From the NCBI GenBank assembly GCA_029239355.1, contig JAQZAZ010000042.1, positions 1 through 35,522 of the forward strand: DNA of 35,522 bases, in the 5' to 3' direction. Position 1 is the first letter of the stretch. Each line of letters opens with the position of its first letter. The stretch is from Sphingobacterium sp. (GTDB taxonomy: Bacteria; Bacteroidota; Bacteroidia; Sphingobacteriales; Sphingobacteriaceae). The position numbers and the translations under genes were made by a program. Shown in pieces: positions 7,756 through 15,941 of this stretch. The notes below the pieces were generated by a model. It did not search any database. It had not been told where the DNA came from and saw nothing but the letters and a program-made list of their open reading frames with translations.

Positions 7756-9810
7756 TTATTTTTGTACTATAGTTACTAAGTCCTGAACTTTGGTTTCTAT
7801 TTCCTTTATTTTGTTAAATAGCGTCTCTCTAGAAAATGGACGAAGTCCTCTTTCTGAATTTGTCTGTATTTTTTTCCATAATCCCTCATCTGTATACAGT
7901 AGAAGAATTTTTTCTGCAAATTCTTCTGCGGTTTCGGCTAATAGAACAGTTTCACCGTCTATTAGTTGCATCCCTTCAGCTCCTATCTTGCTTGTGACAA
8001 CTGGGAGATAGTATTCAAAAGCTTGACCTATTTTACCTTTAACACCAGCACCATATCTTAATGGCGCTACCATCAATTTACTATTGAGAAAGTACTCTGT
8101 TATATCGGGTACATGACCAAGTAACTTTATCTTGGGATGGGAGATATTTAATAATGTGTTTACATCTCCAACAACTTGAAGTTCAATTTCGGGATTTGTT
8201 TTCCAGATATGTGGCATAATATCTTCATATAGAAATTGTACCGAATCAATATTCGGGAGGTGTTTTGATCCAATAAAAAGTAACCCGATCCGATGCTGGA
8301 AGCTAGGTGTCTGTTCTATATTTACTTTCGGGTAATGTACGTTGGAAATGACTGTCATCTTATCTGGAGAGCAGAATTTTTCCATGTATATTCCTTCTTC
8401 ATCTGAAATTGGAATTACAATGTCTGCTTTAGATGATGCTATTTTTTCGTTTTCTAACGCTTTAAGATGCCATTTTTTTAAATCTTTATTTAATGGATCA
8501 AGTTCCAGCATGCGCAATAATCTGAGGTGGTGAATATCAACCATATCAAACACCAATTTCGGTTTTTGTAGCAGTTTTTGGACAGTTTTATAATGACTGA
8601 TGAAAACATCGGCTGTATAGAACCAGCAAATAGGGCTAATATGCTGTATATTATTAATGAATTTTCGGAGCCCCTTTCTTTTTCTATATTCATAATAGGT
8701 GGATACTCCCGTTTTTTGGAAAAAAGATAAATAGGAATTATTGATTCTATTGGACTCTACAATTAATGTAATATGGTAACCTAATGCTTTAAATGCTTTA
8801 ATGATCTCGGTTAATCTAAGATCTCCTGAATTATTATCATATTCAGGTAAACGATAGTAGAAAAAGACAATACTTTTATTGTCATAAAGTTCCAATATAC
8901 GTTGCTCTGCATTTAGAGCAGAAATATCCGCTATCTGTTTAGACCATTTAAATTTGAATTTTTTTAGATTTTTCTGAAAAAACTGCTGTTTGATTTGGTT
9001 TTCGCCCCCATTCTTAGAATTATAAGATACACCATTAAAATGAATCACCTGAGAAAAAGGTGTATAATAGATATCTTTACCTTGAAGATACCTTAACGAG
9101 AAACAGAGGTCTGTTTCCTCAAAATATGCTGGGGCAAATTGTTCGTCAAAAAGATTTAATTCATGATTATCATCGTATTTTTTGAATAAAAGGCTGCATC
9201 CGGAACAGTAATCCACCTTATAAATGTAATTTACCTCCGGATAATAGTGCTCTTTTTTTACAATCTGACTTATATTGCCGTCTTTCGTAAAGATACAACC
9301 AGCTTCTTGAAGACTTCCATCTGAATTTAATAATTTCGAGCCGACAGCACCAACATTTTGATATGTCTCAAACACCTCATAAAGAGCATCTAAAAATCCC
9401 TTTTTTACAATAGTATCATTATTCAGTAAATAGATGTATTCACCTCTTGCTAGAGAAATCCCCCTATTAACACTCTTTAAAAACCCTAAATTTTTTGGAT
9501 TATTTATAACTTGGATATTTTCAATAAGCGAAAAATCAACTGAATCACTGCTATTATCATTAATAAGAAGGATTTCAAAGCTAACTGTCGGCAAGTGTTG
9601 GTAAATCGAATTTAAGCATGACCAAGTATAAGCTTCCTGATTATAAAAAGGAATAATAATAGAGACTGTCGGATTTGAGCAATATGGGAATACTAGTTTA
9701 GACGGCTTAAAGTCCAAAGGTATATCAGTAACTTGGATCCCTTTAGCATGTAAGTCATTAACATATTCGGTTTTGTTTATCCAATTCTTAATAGTTGTAC
9801 GAAGTCCCAT
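7756..9810 (-). CDS. Two-domain glycosyltransferase (GT2 + GT4 fusion)
   Basis: A 684-residue fusion. Residues about 46-290 are a GT2 domain: PTVSIIIPFYNQEAYTWSCL, INDNSSD (83-89), NLGFLKSVNRGISLARGEY and the metal site LLNNDT (128-133), close to rhamnosyltransferase-like GT2s. Residues about 310-680 are a GT-B domain of the GT4 type: FYYRLPEYDNNSGDLRL opens it, then IGLLFIGSKHLPNIDSVQFL, QVVGDV, VAPLRYGAGVKGKIGQAFEY and SKIGAEG near the C-terminus. Two active sites on one chain suggest two successive sugar additions to the same surface glycan. It lies 47 bp after the GT-B-like gene and 8 bp before the WbsX-like gene, so the three are probably co-transcribed. Sugar specificity is unknown. Confidence 0.88.
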   Translation of the reverse strand: MGLRTTIKNWINKTEYVNDLHAKGIQVTDIPLDFKPSKLVFPYCSNPTVSIIIPFYNQEAYTWSCLNSIYQHLPTVSFEILLINDNSSDSVDFSLIENIQVINNPKNLGFLKSVNRGISLARGEYIYLLNNDTIVKKGFLDALYEVFETYQNVGAVGSKLLNSDGSLQEAGCIFTKDGNISQIVKKEHYYPEVNYIYKVDYCSGCSLLFKKYDDNHELNLFDEQFAPAYFEETDLCFSLRYLQGKDIYYTPFSQVIHFNGVSYNSKNGGENQIKQQFFQKNLKKFKFKWSKQIADISALNAEQRILELYDNKSIVFFYYRLPEYDNNSGDLRLTEIIKAFKALGYHITLIVESNRINNSYLSFFQKTGVSTYYEYRKRKGLRKFINNIQHISPICWFYTADVFISHYKTVQKLLQKPKLVFDMVDIHHLRLLRMLELDPLNKDLKKWHLKALENEKIASSKADIVIPISDEEGIYMEKFCSPDKMTVISNVHYPKVNIEQTPSFQHRIGLLFIGSKHLPNIDSVQFLYEDIMPHIWKTNPEIELQVVGDVNTLLNISHPKIKLLGHVPDITEYFLNSKLMVAPLRYGAGVKGKIGQAFEYYLPVVTSKIGAEGMQLIDGETVLLAETAEEFAEKILLLYTDEGLWKKIQTNSERGLRPFSRETLFNKIKEIETKVQDLVTIVQK

Positions 9811-9857
9811 GTATAATTAATTTGAAGCTTATTTCTGTGCCTTTTTTTCTTAAGCTA

Positions 9858-10889
9858 TTATGATAGTTTGGGTAATGAAATAGGACTGAATTCCTTCAAT
9901 TTTAGAACGAACTTTATCCAGTTGTCTAGTGCGTATTTTTCTTTGATTTCCTGTGATAAAGGGCGATATGGCGCATTATAAAAATTCAAAAATTCCTGTG
10001 TTGACTGATTGTCCCAAATTAGCATGTTATTAGGGTCATAAAACTCATAATTCGCGACCTGTTTGTTAGTTGTAATTAGTTTTTTATCATAGCCAATGGA
10101 TTCAAAAATTCTAAATGACAAACCTGATTGACTTTGTATTTGAACATCTATTAAAAGTGAAGAATCAAGAACTTGTTCTAGATTTTCTTGGTAGGGTGTC
10201 ATTGATGATCTGGTCTCAAAACCTAAACTTTGGGCTTCTTTAGTTTCTTTTTTGATTTTTGAATATATAATAAAATTGATAGGGAAAGATACATCTTCCA
10301 ATGTCTTTTTTATCTCAATCAATGGTATCATTTTATCGTTTTGGAAGGAATTAATGGTAAAAGCTTTTGTATTATTCTGTATCAATTTTAATTGAGGAAT
10401 TTTACTTGAAAAGTAAAAATTAGTACAGCCTGTAATATTTGTATTAGCTTCGAGATCTTTGGGATCAAATGCATAAAAATGGTTGAAATATGGTATATAA
10501 TCCGTGACATTAACATAACGATCCATTCCATCCCATTGGTAAGCAACTATTGTATCAATTTTATTTTTTATCCTTTTAAAGAAATCTAAGGGGAATAGAT
10601 CTGGTCGAATGAATAATGCATAACGAATTTTATCATATTTGTTCAATTCCTTAATTAAATTTTTCGTGATGACTTCAGAACGAATTTTTGATTTGTATTT
10701 TTTATCCTTTAGAATTGTCTTTCGAAAGAAATTATTAATTCTCGTTGAAAAATTAGGATATTTAAAGTCACTGTTTATTATAGAAAGATCTATCACATCA
10801 TATCCTATAACGGTAAGCTCATTTTTGATTGAATCTGAAAAACCAAAATCCTCAGGGGCACCAAAGACTATCGTTACTCGCTCTTGCAT
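9858..10889 (-). CDS. GT-B-like surface-glycan protein, paralogue 1 of 3
   Basis: About 343 residues from the preferred ATG at 10889 (MQERVTIVFGAPEDFGF). A longer frame reaches 10958, but its first 23 residues do not match the paralogues, and a -7 element at 10968-10961 would place the transcript start after 10958. The protein resembles the 11031-12032 and 12042-13067 products throughout: basic FRKTILKDKKYKSK, YQWDGMDRY in the middle, and the C-terminal GLSFRIFESIGYDKKLIT with NYEFYDPNN. The C-terminal motif resembles the donor-side helix of GT-B enzymes of the CgeB/Glyco_trans_1_2 type. A glycosyl-, phosphoglycosyl- or other transferase role in LPS or capsule synthesis is inferred. I do not recognise a characterised member. 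It is first in a three-gene minus-strand unit. Confidence 0.7.
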   Translation of the reverse strand: MQERVTIVFGAPEDFGFSDSIKNELTVIGYDVIDLSIINSDFKYPNFSTRINNFFRKTILKDKKYKSKIRSEVITKNLIKELNKYDKIRYALFIRPDLFPLDFFKRIKNKIDTIVAYQWDGMDRYVNVTDYIPYFNHFYAFDPKDLEANTNITGCTNFYFSSKIPQLKLIQNNTKAFTINSFQNDKMIPLIEIKKTLEDVSFPINFIIYSKIKKETKEAQSLGFETRSSMTPYQENLEQVLDSSLLIDVQIQSQSGLSFRIFESIGYDKKLITTNKQVANYEFYDPNNMLIWDNQSTQEFLNFYNAPYRPLSQEIKEKYALDNWIKFVLKLKEFSPISLPKLS

Positions 10890-10960
10890 TCTTTTTTGTT
10901 TGATAACGGATATGAATAAATAAACGCGACAATACCAATGACAAATCGTCAATATCATAA

Positions 10961-10968
10961 CAAATTTA
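10961..10968 (-). promoter_or_regulatory. Putative -7 element for paralogue 1
   Basis: The minus strand reads TAAATTTG, a perfect TAnnTTTG. A TTG lies about 25 nt upstream, slightly beyond the usual 17-23 spacing. The implied start near 10955 gives a leader of about 65 nt to the ATG at 10889 and excludes a start codon at 10958. Confidence 0.5.
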
Positions 10969-11000
10969 GGATTTTATTTTATTTTATTTAAATCAAGCGG

Positions 11001-11008
11001 TAGTTTTG
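11001..11008 (+). promoter_or_regulatory. Putative -7 element for paralogue 2, with an unusually clear Shine-Dalgarno
   Basis: TAGTTTTG fits TAnnTTTG and ends 22 nt before the ATG at 11031. Purine-rich GAGGTAAGG immediately precedes the start codon, one of the few Shine-Dalgarno-like sequences in this window. No convincing -33 TTG is present. Confidence 0.45.
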
Positions 11009-11030
11009 GAATCAATCAAGTGAGGTAAGG

Positions 11031-12032
11031 ATGAAAACTAATCGAAAAAAAAGTATAATTCTTGGAATGCCAAGAACTTTTAATATTTACCAAGTTCTGA
11101 TTGACCGTCTAGGCCAGCTTGGATTTGAAGTAATTGATATTAGTTATAATGATGATATTTTTAGATATAAGAATATTTGGGATCGATTGGTCAATCTTTT
11201 TAGAAAGACGATTTTGAGAGATAAAGGATATAAAAATAGATTAAAGTTTGAAGCTCTGGGTAAACATATTATTCGCCGTTTACGGGATATGGAACATTAT
11301 GCAGATTACTGTTTATTGATTCGCGCTGATATCTATCCTGAGGAAGTGATTGATCAAATTAAGATGAAAACAAATAAGATGATCGCTTATCAATGGGATG
11401 GTGTTAACCGTTACCCAGCTGTAAAGAAACTTGTATACAAGTTTGATCGTTTTTTTGTTTTCGACAGTAAAGATGCAGAGCAAGAAGACAAAAGATTTAT
11501 AGCGACTACTAATTTCTTCTTTGGGCATTTAGATAATATTGAAATAAAACCCAAGCCGTCTACGTTCTTTTTCGTGGGAACTTTTATGAAAATTAGATGG
11601 CAGCAAATTTTCGATACGATCCAATTTATTGTTCAAAATAAAGGTATCCCCAATTTCTACTTGTATTCAGGGGATAGAAATTTGAGCGGAGAGTATATTT
11701 TAGATGGTATTACTTTTATTAATAAACCGATGACATATCAGGAAAATATCAATTTGGCTCTGAAAAGCGAGATATTCGTTGATTTTTTAGTGGATGTTCA
11801 TAGTGGCTTGTCTTTTCGAGTTTTTGAAGCAATTGGTTATGGTAGAAAATTAATTACCAATAATAAGGAGGTAATGAACTATGACTTCTATCATCCACAT
11901 AATATTTATGTCCTGAATAATGAAGAGCGTACTTTAAATGAATTTCTCAACGTACCTTATAGCCCTATTAATCCCGAGATATTGAGCAAGTATAATTTTG
12001 ACACCTGGATTTATCGAATTTTAGGGAATTGA
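11031..12032 (+). CDS. GT-B-like surface-glycan protein, paralogue 2 of 3 (inverted)
   Basis: 333 residues, a clear paralogue of the genes on either side but on the opposite strand. Shared landmarks are RKTILRDKGYKNRLKFEALG (58-77), ADYCLLIRADIYPEEVIDQI, YQWDGVNRYP (120-129), FFVFDSKDAE (141-150), and GLSFRVFEAIGYGRKLIT (259-276) followed by NYDFYHPHNIYV. E266 sits where GT-B enzymes hold the glutamate that contacts the donor ribose. No signal peptide or membrane helix is seen. Function as a cytoplasmic glycosyltransferase-like enzyme for surface glycan is inferred from fold motifs and neighbours. It is expressed from its own promoter and ends 9 bp from the convergent stop of paralogue 3, with no strong terminator between. 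Confidence 0.72.
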   Translation: MKTNRKKSIILGMPRTFNIYQVLIDRLGQLGFEVIDISYNDDIFRYKNIWDRLVNLFRKTILRDKGYKNRLKFEALGKHIIRRLRDMEHYADYCLLIRADIYPEEVIDQIKMKTNKMIAYQWDGVNRYPAVKKLVYKFDRFFVFDSKDAEQEDKRFIATTNFFFGHLDNIEIKPKPSTFFFVGTFMKIRWQQIFDTIQFIVQNKGIPNFYLYSGDRNLSGEYILDGITFINKPMTYQENINLALKSEIFVDFLVDVHSGLSFRVFEAIGYGRKLITNNKEVMNYDFYHPHNIYVLNNEERTLNEFLNVPYSPINPEILSKYNFDTWIYRILGN

Positions 12033-12041
12033 TATAAGATA

Positions 12042-13067
12042 TTAATTGGAAATATTTAACGGATAGATATTTTTTGAACAATCATCTGTTGAAGAAATTC
12101 CAAAAACGTGGTTCACCCAATGATTAAGCGAGTATTTTTGATATAGGTTTTTGGAAATCTTTTGATACGAAAGAGTGAAAAATTGATCTTCGATATTAGA
12201 AAGATCATAGTTAACGATCAAATAATTCGCTGAATTATAGAAGTCATATGTTTGTATCGATACATTATCAGTAATAACCTTTTTCTCAAAAGCCATCGCT
12301 TCAAAAATACGGAAGCTTAGTCCTTCTTGTCCATCGCGCATTAAATCAATAATAACTTTAGATTTTTTATATTCCTCTAATACAACCTTTACGTCCAAAG
12401 GTTTTTTTCTAAATTCGATGATCTGATGACCGTAAGGTTTGAGAATAAAATTGCGTAATTTTTCCTTCCAGACCTGTTTACCAACAACAATGATTTTACT
12501 TTTTATTTCCAGTGCTGACAGACGGGATGCTAATCTCCGCAGTAATTTAATACGCCGTTTGTCATAGGATGTTATATAGAAGAGGTCGTTTTCAATAGTA
12601 TCACATTGAAGAGGTTGTTCGGAAAGATAATTGTAGTTCGTAATCTTTTCAAAACCGTATTTTTTAACGTCTTTGTCTTCAAAAGAATAGATCTTGTCAA
12701 ACAGTTCCAAACGATCTTTAACTGGAAATCGTTCGAGATTGTCGTATAGATAGGAAATCAGATAAGGAGTATAAGATTTGATCTGCTTAATGGTCTCATA
12801 ATCCAAATTATGGGGATTGAGCACGAGGATCTTGTCCTGAGGGCCGAGCTTGGCCAGCGAATCAAGCACATATTGTTGGCGTTTGATATGCTTGATGTTT
12901 TTGTTTAAGAAGATTTTGCTCAGGGCATTGCGGAACCGTTCGCCAAAGTTTTTGTAGCGATATGCTCCCATGTTAATATGAGAGGCATCGACTCCTTTTT
13001 CTTGTAATTTACTTACAATATGGTGGTCATAATTCCAATAATCAAAGCTTATAATGCAAATCTTCAT
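12042..13067 (-). CDS. GT-B-like surface-glycan protein, paralogue 3 of 3
   Basis: 341 residues, the most diverged of the three. The N-terminus MKICIISFDYWNYDHHIV has the same first strand and loop pattern. ISYLYDNLERFP (104-115) takes the place of YQWDG-x-x-RY, and GLSFRIFEAMAFEKKVIT near residue 255 with TYDFYNSANYLIV matches the C-terminal donor-site motif of the other two. Its start codon overlaps the stop of the WaaE-like gene by 4 bp (ATGA), so the two are translationally coupled and may act on the same glycan. A GT-B glycosyltransferase-like role is inferred; no characterised member is recognised. Confidence 0.72.
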   Translation of the reverse strand: MKICIISFDYWNYDHHIVSKLQEKGVDASHINMGAYRYKNFGERFRNALSKIFLNKNIKHIKRQQYVLDSLAKLGPQDKILVLNPHNLDYETIKQIKSYTPYLISYLYDNLERFPVKDRLELFDKIYSFEDKDVKKYGFEKITNYNYLSEQPLQCDTIENDLFYITSYDKRRIKLLRRLASRLSALEIKSKIIVVGKQVWKEKLRNFILKPYGHQIIEFRKKPLDVKVVLEEYKKSKVIIDLMRDGQEGLSFRIFEAMAFEKKVITDNVSIQTYDFYNSANYLIVNYDLSNIEDQFFTLSYQKISKNLYQKYSLNHWVNHVFGISSTDDCSKNIYPLNISN

Positions 13068-13819
13068 CTCTTTTCTTCTCTTTTCAAGGACATAAAAGTT
13101 TCATGTACACTCAGGCTCTGCAAGTAACAAAGTTGATAGCCTCGTCGCCCATCAAGTATTCCTAGTTTCAAAAAGTATGCCTTAAAAAATTTAAAAGACA
13201 CTTTTGCCAAATGGCTCAATAGCGAATAGCGTTTGTTCTTCGCATAGAGCTCCTTGCCTTTAAGCGCTCCATAATGAACCATTTTTTCTCTATAGGAGTC
13301 GTAATCAGCAAAAGAATAATGCCATATTTTATTTTTTAAGCTACCAATCGTTCCGTTGACTATCAATGTCTCGTGGACTTTCTTTTTGGTGTCGTATGTA
13401 GCCTTACTCTTTTTGAAGAGACGGAAATTCTTGTCGTTTTGTGTTCCGGAAAAATTAATCCGCTCACCACAAAAGAAAAATAAGCGATACATATAATATG
13501 CATCTTTTGCCTGTGGATCATTGATGGTCTCCATTATTTCAGTTTGGCATGCCTTAGTCAGGCGTTCATCCGCATCCAAAAATAGTACCCAGTCGTTACT
13601 GGCGTATGTCAATGCCAAATTCCGCTGTTTGGTGAAGTCTTCGAATTTATTTTGATAGATCTTTACTTTAGGATGCAATCGTGCAAGTTCCAGGGTACGA
13701 TCGGTACTGAACGAATCCACTAAAATGATTTCATCGGCAAATTCTAAACTTTCAAGAACTTCGCTAATATTATCCTCTTCGTTGTATGTAATAATTAAAG
13801 CGCTTATTTTTTGACTCAC
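13064..13819 (-). CDS. WaaE/KdtX-like family 2 glycosyltransferase
   Basis: 251 residues, the compact WaaE/KdtX-type GT2 that adds the first hexose to heptose in LPS cores of enterobacteria. Visible motifs are ISALIITYNEEDNISEVLES (5-24), IILVDSFSTDRTLELA (31-46), FTKQRNLAL (62-70), and metal-binding FLDADERL (80-87). A later WHYSFADYDSYREKMVHYG segment is typical of the branch. The C-terminus is basic and probably lies on the inner membrane. A core-oligosaccharide role is inferred from family. It heads a two-gene unit with paralogue 3 (4-bp overlap), behind a promoter about 140 nt upstream. Confidence 0.85.
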   Translation of the reverse strand: MSQKISALIITYNEEDNISEVLESLEFADEIILVDSFSTDRTLELARLHPKVKIYQNKFEDFTKQRNLALTYASNDWVLFLDADERLTKACQTEIMETINDPQAKDAYYMYRLFFFCGERINFSGTQNDKNFRLFKKSKATYDTKKKVHETLIVNGTIGSLKNKIWHYSFADYDSYREKMVHYGALKGKELYAKNKRYSLLSHLAKVSFKFFKAYFLKLGILDGRRGYQLCYLQSLSVHETFMSLKREEKR

Positions 13820-13960
13820 GTATACGATTTAATTAAAAGTTGGACCATACTATATCAATCATAACGTATTAGTTTCTCATTTCGTTACATTAGGCTGGAA
13901 AAAATGACAATATTGTTGTGCAATTTAGTTCCTAAGCTCAAAAAAGCTTTTCCATTGTGA

Positions 13961-13994
13961 CAAATATATTACATATTATTTGTAATAAAACAAA
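13961..13994 (-). promoter_or_regulatory. Promoter of the WaaE-like/paralogue 3 unit
   Basis: On the minus strand TTTG (13994-13991), a 22-nt spacer and TATATTTG (13968-13961) match the Bacteroidota -33/-7 promoter. The leader to the start codon at 13819 would be about 135 nt. Confidence 0.6.
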
Positions 13995-14086
13995 AAAACG
14001 GAAATGGTTTTTTACGCAGGATTGTCAAAGAAATGTATTTTCGATTATCAAACACAAAAACTTAAACCTTATTAATTATATATGAT

Positions 14087-14094
14087 TATTTTTG
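14087..14094 (+). promoter_or_regulatory. Putative -7 element for the GT32 gene
   Basis: TATTTTTG is a perfect TAnnTTTG about 75 nt before the GTG start at 14170. No TTG is found at the expected -33 distance. Confidence 0.4.
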
Positions 14095-14169
14095 CACGAA
14101 AAGTAATAGCAAATTATTTTTTATGACGCTATATTAGCGTTATTTACGTATTTAAATTCAATATAGTAA

Positions 14170-14835
14170 GTGGCTATTCCAAAAGTTATATACCAGACTT
14201 TCAAAACAAATAAAATTCCTTTATTGACCAAATTTTATATCTGGCGATTTTTAAGAAAAAATAAAGGTTACCGTAGAGAGTTTTTTGATGATGCTCAAGT
14301 GGATGCGTTTGTTAAGGAGTCTTTTGACGAACGCACTTATCGTGCTTATTCACGGCTTCAAATAGGTGCTGCAAAGGCTGACTTTTTTAGGTATGCGATC
14401 TTGTACATTAGAGGCGGTATATATTTGGATCTTGATAGTGACATTACAGGGAAATTAGATCAGGTAATTCGAACAGATGATGTCGCTGTAGTGGCACGAG
14501 AGAAAAAGTGGCAACAATATTTTGCGCAATGGGCGCTTATTTTTGACAAGGGGCACCCCTTTCTGAAAGAAACCATCAAACTCATTGTTGAAAATATTGA
14601 AAACAATAGATTTCCACATGATGTACATTCGATGACTGGTCCGACTGTTTATTCGCTGGCCATCAATAATGTTATTGCGCGTAATCCGGAGGTTTCGTAC
14701 CGCATTTATACCGATGATTACAAAGGCATAATGAAATTTAAGTATAAATTGGGAAAGATCCTGATCTATGGCGATCGCTCTAAACACTGGAAGAAACTGC
14801 AAAAAGTCATTCCTGTCGTAAAAGCTGAAAATTAA
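14170..14835 (+). CDS. Family 32 glycosyltransferase (OCH1-like sugar-binding DXD domain), GTG start
   Basis: 221 residues. IPKVIYQTFKTNKIP at the N-terminus and AAKADFFRYAILYIRGGIYL followed by DLDSD (67-91) are the hallmark of GT32 enzymes (Gly_transf_sug, PF04488); D87 and D89 form the DxD metal and nucleotide-sugar site. HSMTGPTVYSLAI near residue 155 is the second conserved block. The frame is closed by a TAA directly before codon 1, so GTG at 14170 is the first possible start; it lacks a Shine-Dalgarno sequence. It probably transfers mannose, galactose or another hexose to surface glycan. Its last 4 bases overlap the stop of the convergent GT4 gene. Confidence 0.85.
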   Translation: MAIPKVIYQTFKTNKIPLLTKFYIWRFLRKNKGYRREFFDDAQVDAFVKESFDERTYRAYSRLQIGAAKADFFRYAILYIRGGIYLDLDSDITGKLDQVIRTDDVAVVAREKKWQQYFAQWALIFDKGHPFLKETIKLIVENIENNRFPHDVHSMTGPTVYSLAINNVIARNPEVSYRIYTDDYKGIMKFKYKLGKILIYGDRSKHWKKLQKVIPVVKAEN

Positions 14836-15941
14836 AGTGTAAGGTATTGCTCGGCCCACTGACTGGCCAAATGCTCATCATTAAACTTTTGGGCATAATC
14901 CAGACCTTTGATACGCATGTCTTGGCGGAGCATAGAATCCTCAATAACCGTTTTGACTGTGTGTCGGATATTTTCAATGTCATGTGGTGATACATATTGC
15001 GAAAATGGACCTCCTGCTTCTGGAAAAACTCCTGAATCCGTAGTAATGACAGGCGTACCTGAATACAGGGCCTCAATGATGGGAATCCCAAATCCTTCAT
15101 AAATAGAAGGGTAGATGAATGCGAGCGCTGAGGAATATAGAATAGAAAGCTCTTGCATATCCAAGCCACTAAGAAAATATACCCTATGCTCCATTTGATG
15201 CTTGCTGATAAACTCTTTAAGTTGAAGTTGGTATTTGGTGCTTTTTCCCACAATGACTAAAGGTATGTCAATATTTTCTATTGCCTTGACAATGGAAAGT
15301 GCATTTTTCCGCTCTTCTATCGTTCCTACATTCAACAGGAACTCATTGGGTAAGCCTAAGCGCTTTTTCAAGGCCTCCTTTTCAATGGCGGTCTTTTCTA
15401 TTTTAAACGCCTCATGACAGCCCTGATAGATGATAGCTATCTTTTCAGGCGGGATATCGAAAAATTCAATAATATCATTTTTAGTCTGTTTACTGATCGC
15501 GATAATTTTATCTGCCTGATGGCAGGCATGAGCAAATTTCTTTTTATAGATCCATCGGTCAATCGGATGGTATAGCGAAGGGTAACGCATGAAAATTAAA
15601 TCGTGCATACTCACTATCGATTTAATTCCAGCAGATGCCAAATCTACCGGTATTTCTCCAGAAAGACCATGAAAAATAGCGATCTGATCTTTTTTTAAAT
15701 CTGCTACTATTCTTTTGGTCCGCCAGAGGTTTGGAAAATTTTGGCTGATATATCCCTTTGGAGTCCTAATCTGCTCAGGATTGACGAGATTTAAATAGCG
15801 TTCAATGGATGTTTTTGCGGTATAAAGCAAATAGTCATTTTGCGGGACAAACTTCGATAAAATACGTATCAGATCCCGGCTGTAATTGCCCAAGCCTGAT
15901 GCGTTGTTAAAAAAACGCTTTGCATCGAATCCTATCCTCAT
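14832..15941 (-). CDS. Family 4 glycosyltransferase
   Basis: 369 residues, GT-B fold. The N-terminal domain starts MRIGFDAKRFFNNASGLGNY, where the GLGNYSRDL loop is common to GT4 mannosyl-/rhamnosyltransferases of O-antigen loci. SMHDLIFMRYP and KIIAISKQTKNDIIEFF follow. The C-terminal donor domain carries LLNVGTIEERKNA (203-214), PSIYEGFGIPIIEALYSGTP (278-297) with the E282-x7-E290 pair, and TTDSGVFPEAGG. It should use a nucleotide sugar with retention of configuration; the sugar is unknown. Its ATG overlaps the stop of the heptosyltransferase-like gene by 4 bp, and it is the last gene of the DUF4254-GT9-GT4 operon. Confidence 0.9.
   Translation of the reverse strand: MRIGFDAKRFFNNASGLGNYSRDLIRILSKFVPQNDYLLYTAKTSIERYLNLVNPEQIRTPKGYISQNFPNLWRTKRIVADLKKDQIAIFHGLSGEIPVDLASAGIKSIVSMHDLIFMRYPSLYHPIDRWIYKKKFAHACHQADKIIAISKQTKNDIIEFFDIPPEKIAIIYQGCHEAFKIEKTAIEKEALKKRLGLPNEFLLNVGTIEERKNALSIVKAIENIDIPLVIVGKSTKYQLQLKEFISKHQMEHRVYFLSGLDMQELSILYSSALAFIYPSIYEGFGIPIIEALYSGTPVITTDSGVFPEAGGPFSQYVSPHDIENIRHTVKTVIEDSMLRQDMRIKGLDYAQKFNDEHLASQWAEQYLTL

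Larger units (their letters stand above)
13820..14169. other. Divergent intergenic region between the WaaE-like and GT32 genes
   Basis: About 350 bp, A+T-rich, no gene. It holds the two promoters listed next. A hairpin ACGCTA-TAT-TAGCGT (14126-14140) lies in the GT32 leader, just after an ATG (14123) that opens a four-codon frame ending in TAG. This could affect GT32 translation, but it may be chance. Confidence 0.5.

Noticed and set aside
14455..15253. Long open frames antisense to the GT32 gene and in a second frame of the GT4 gene
   Set aside because: They overlap genes with clear family motifs, show no recognisable domains, and lack plausible starts or spacing.
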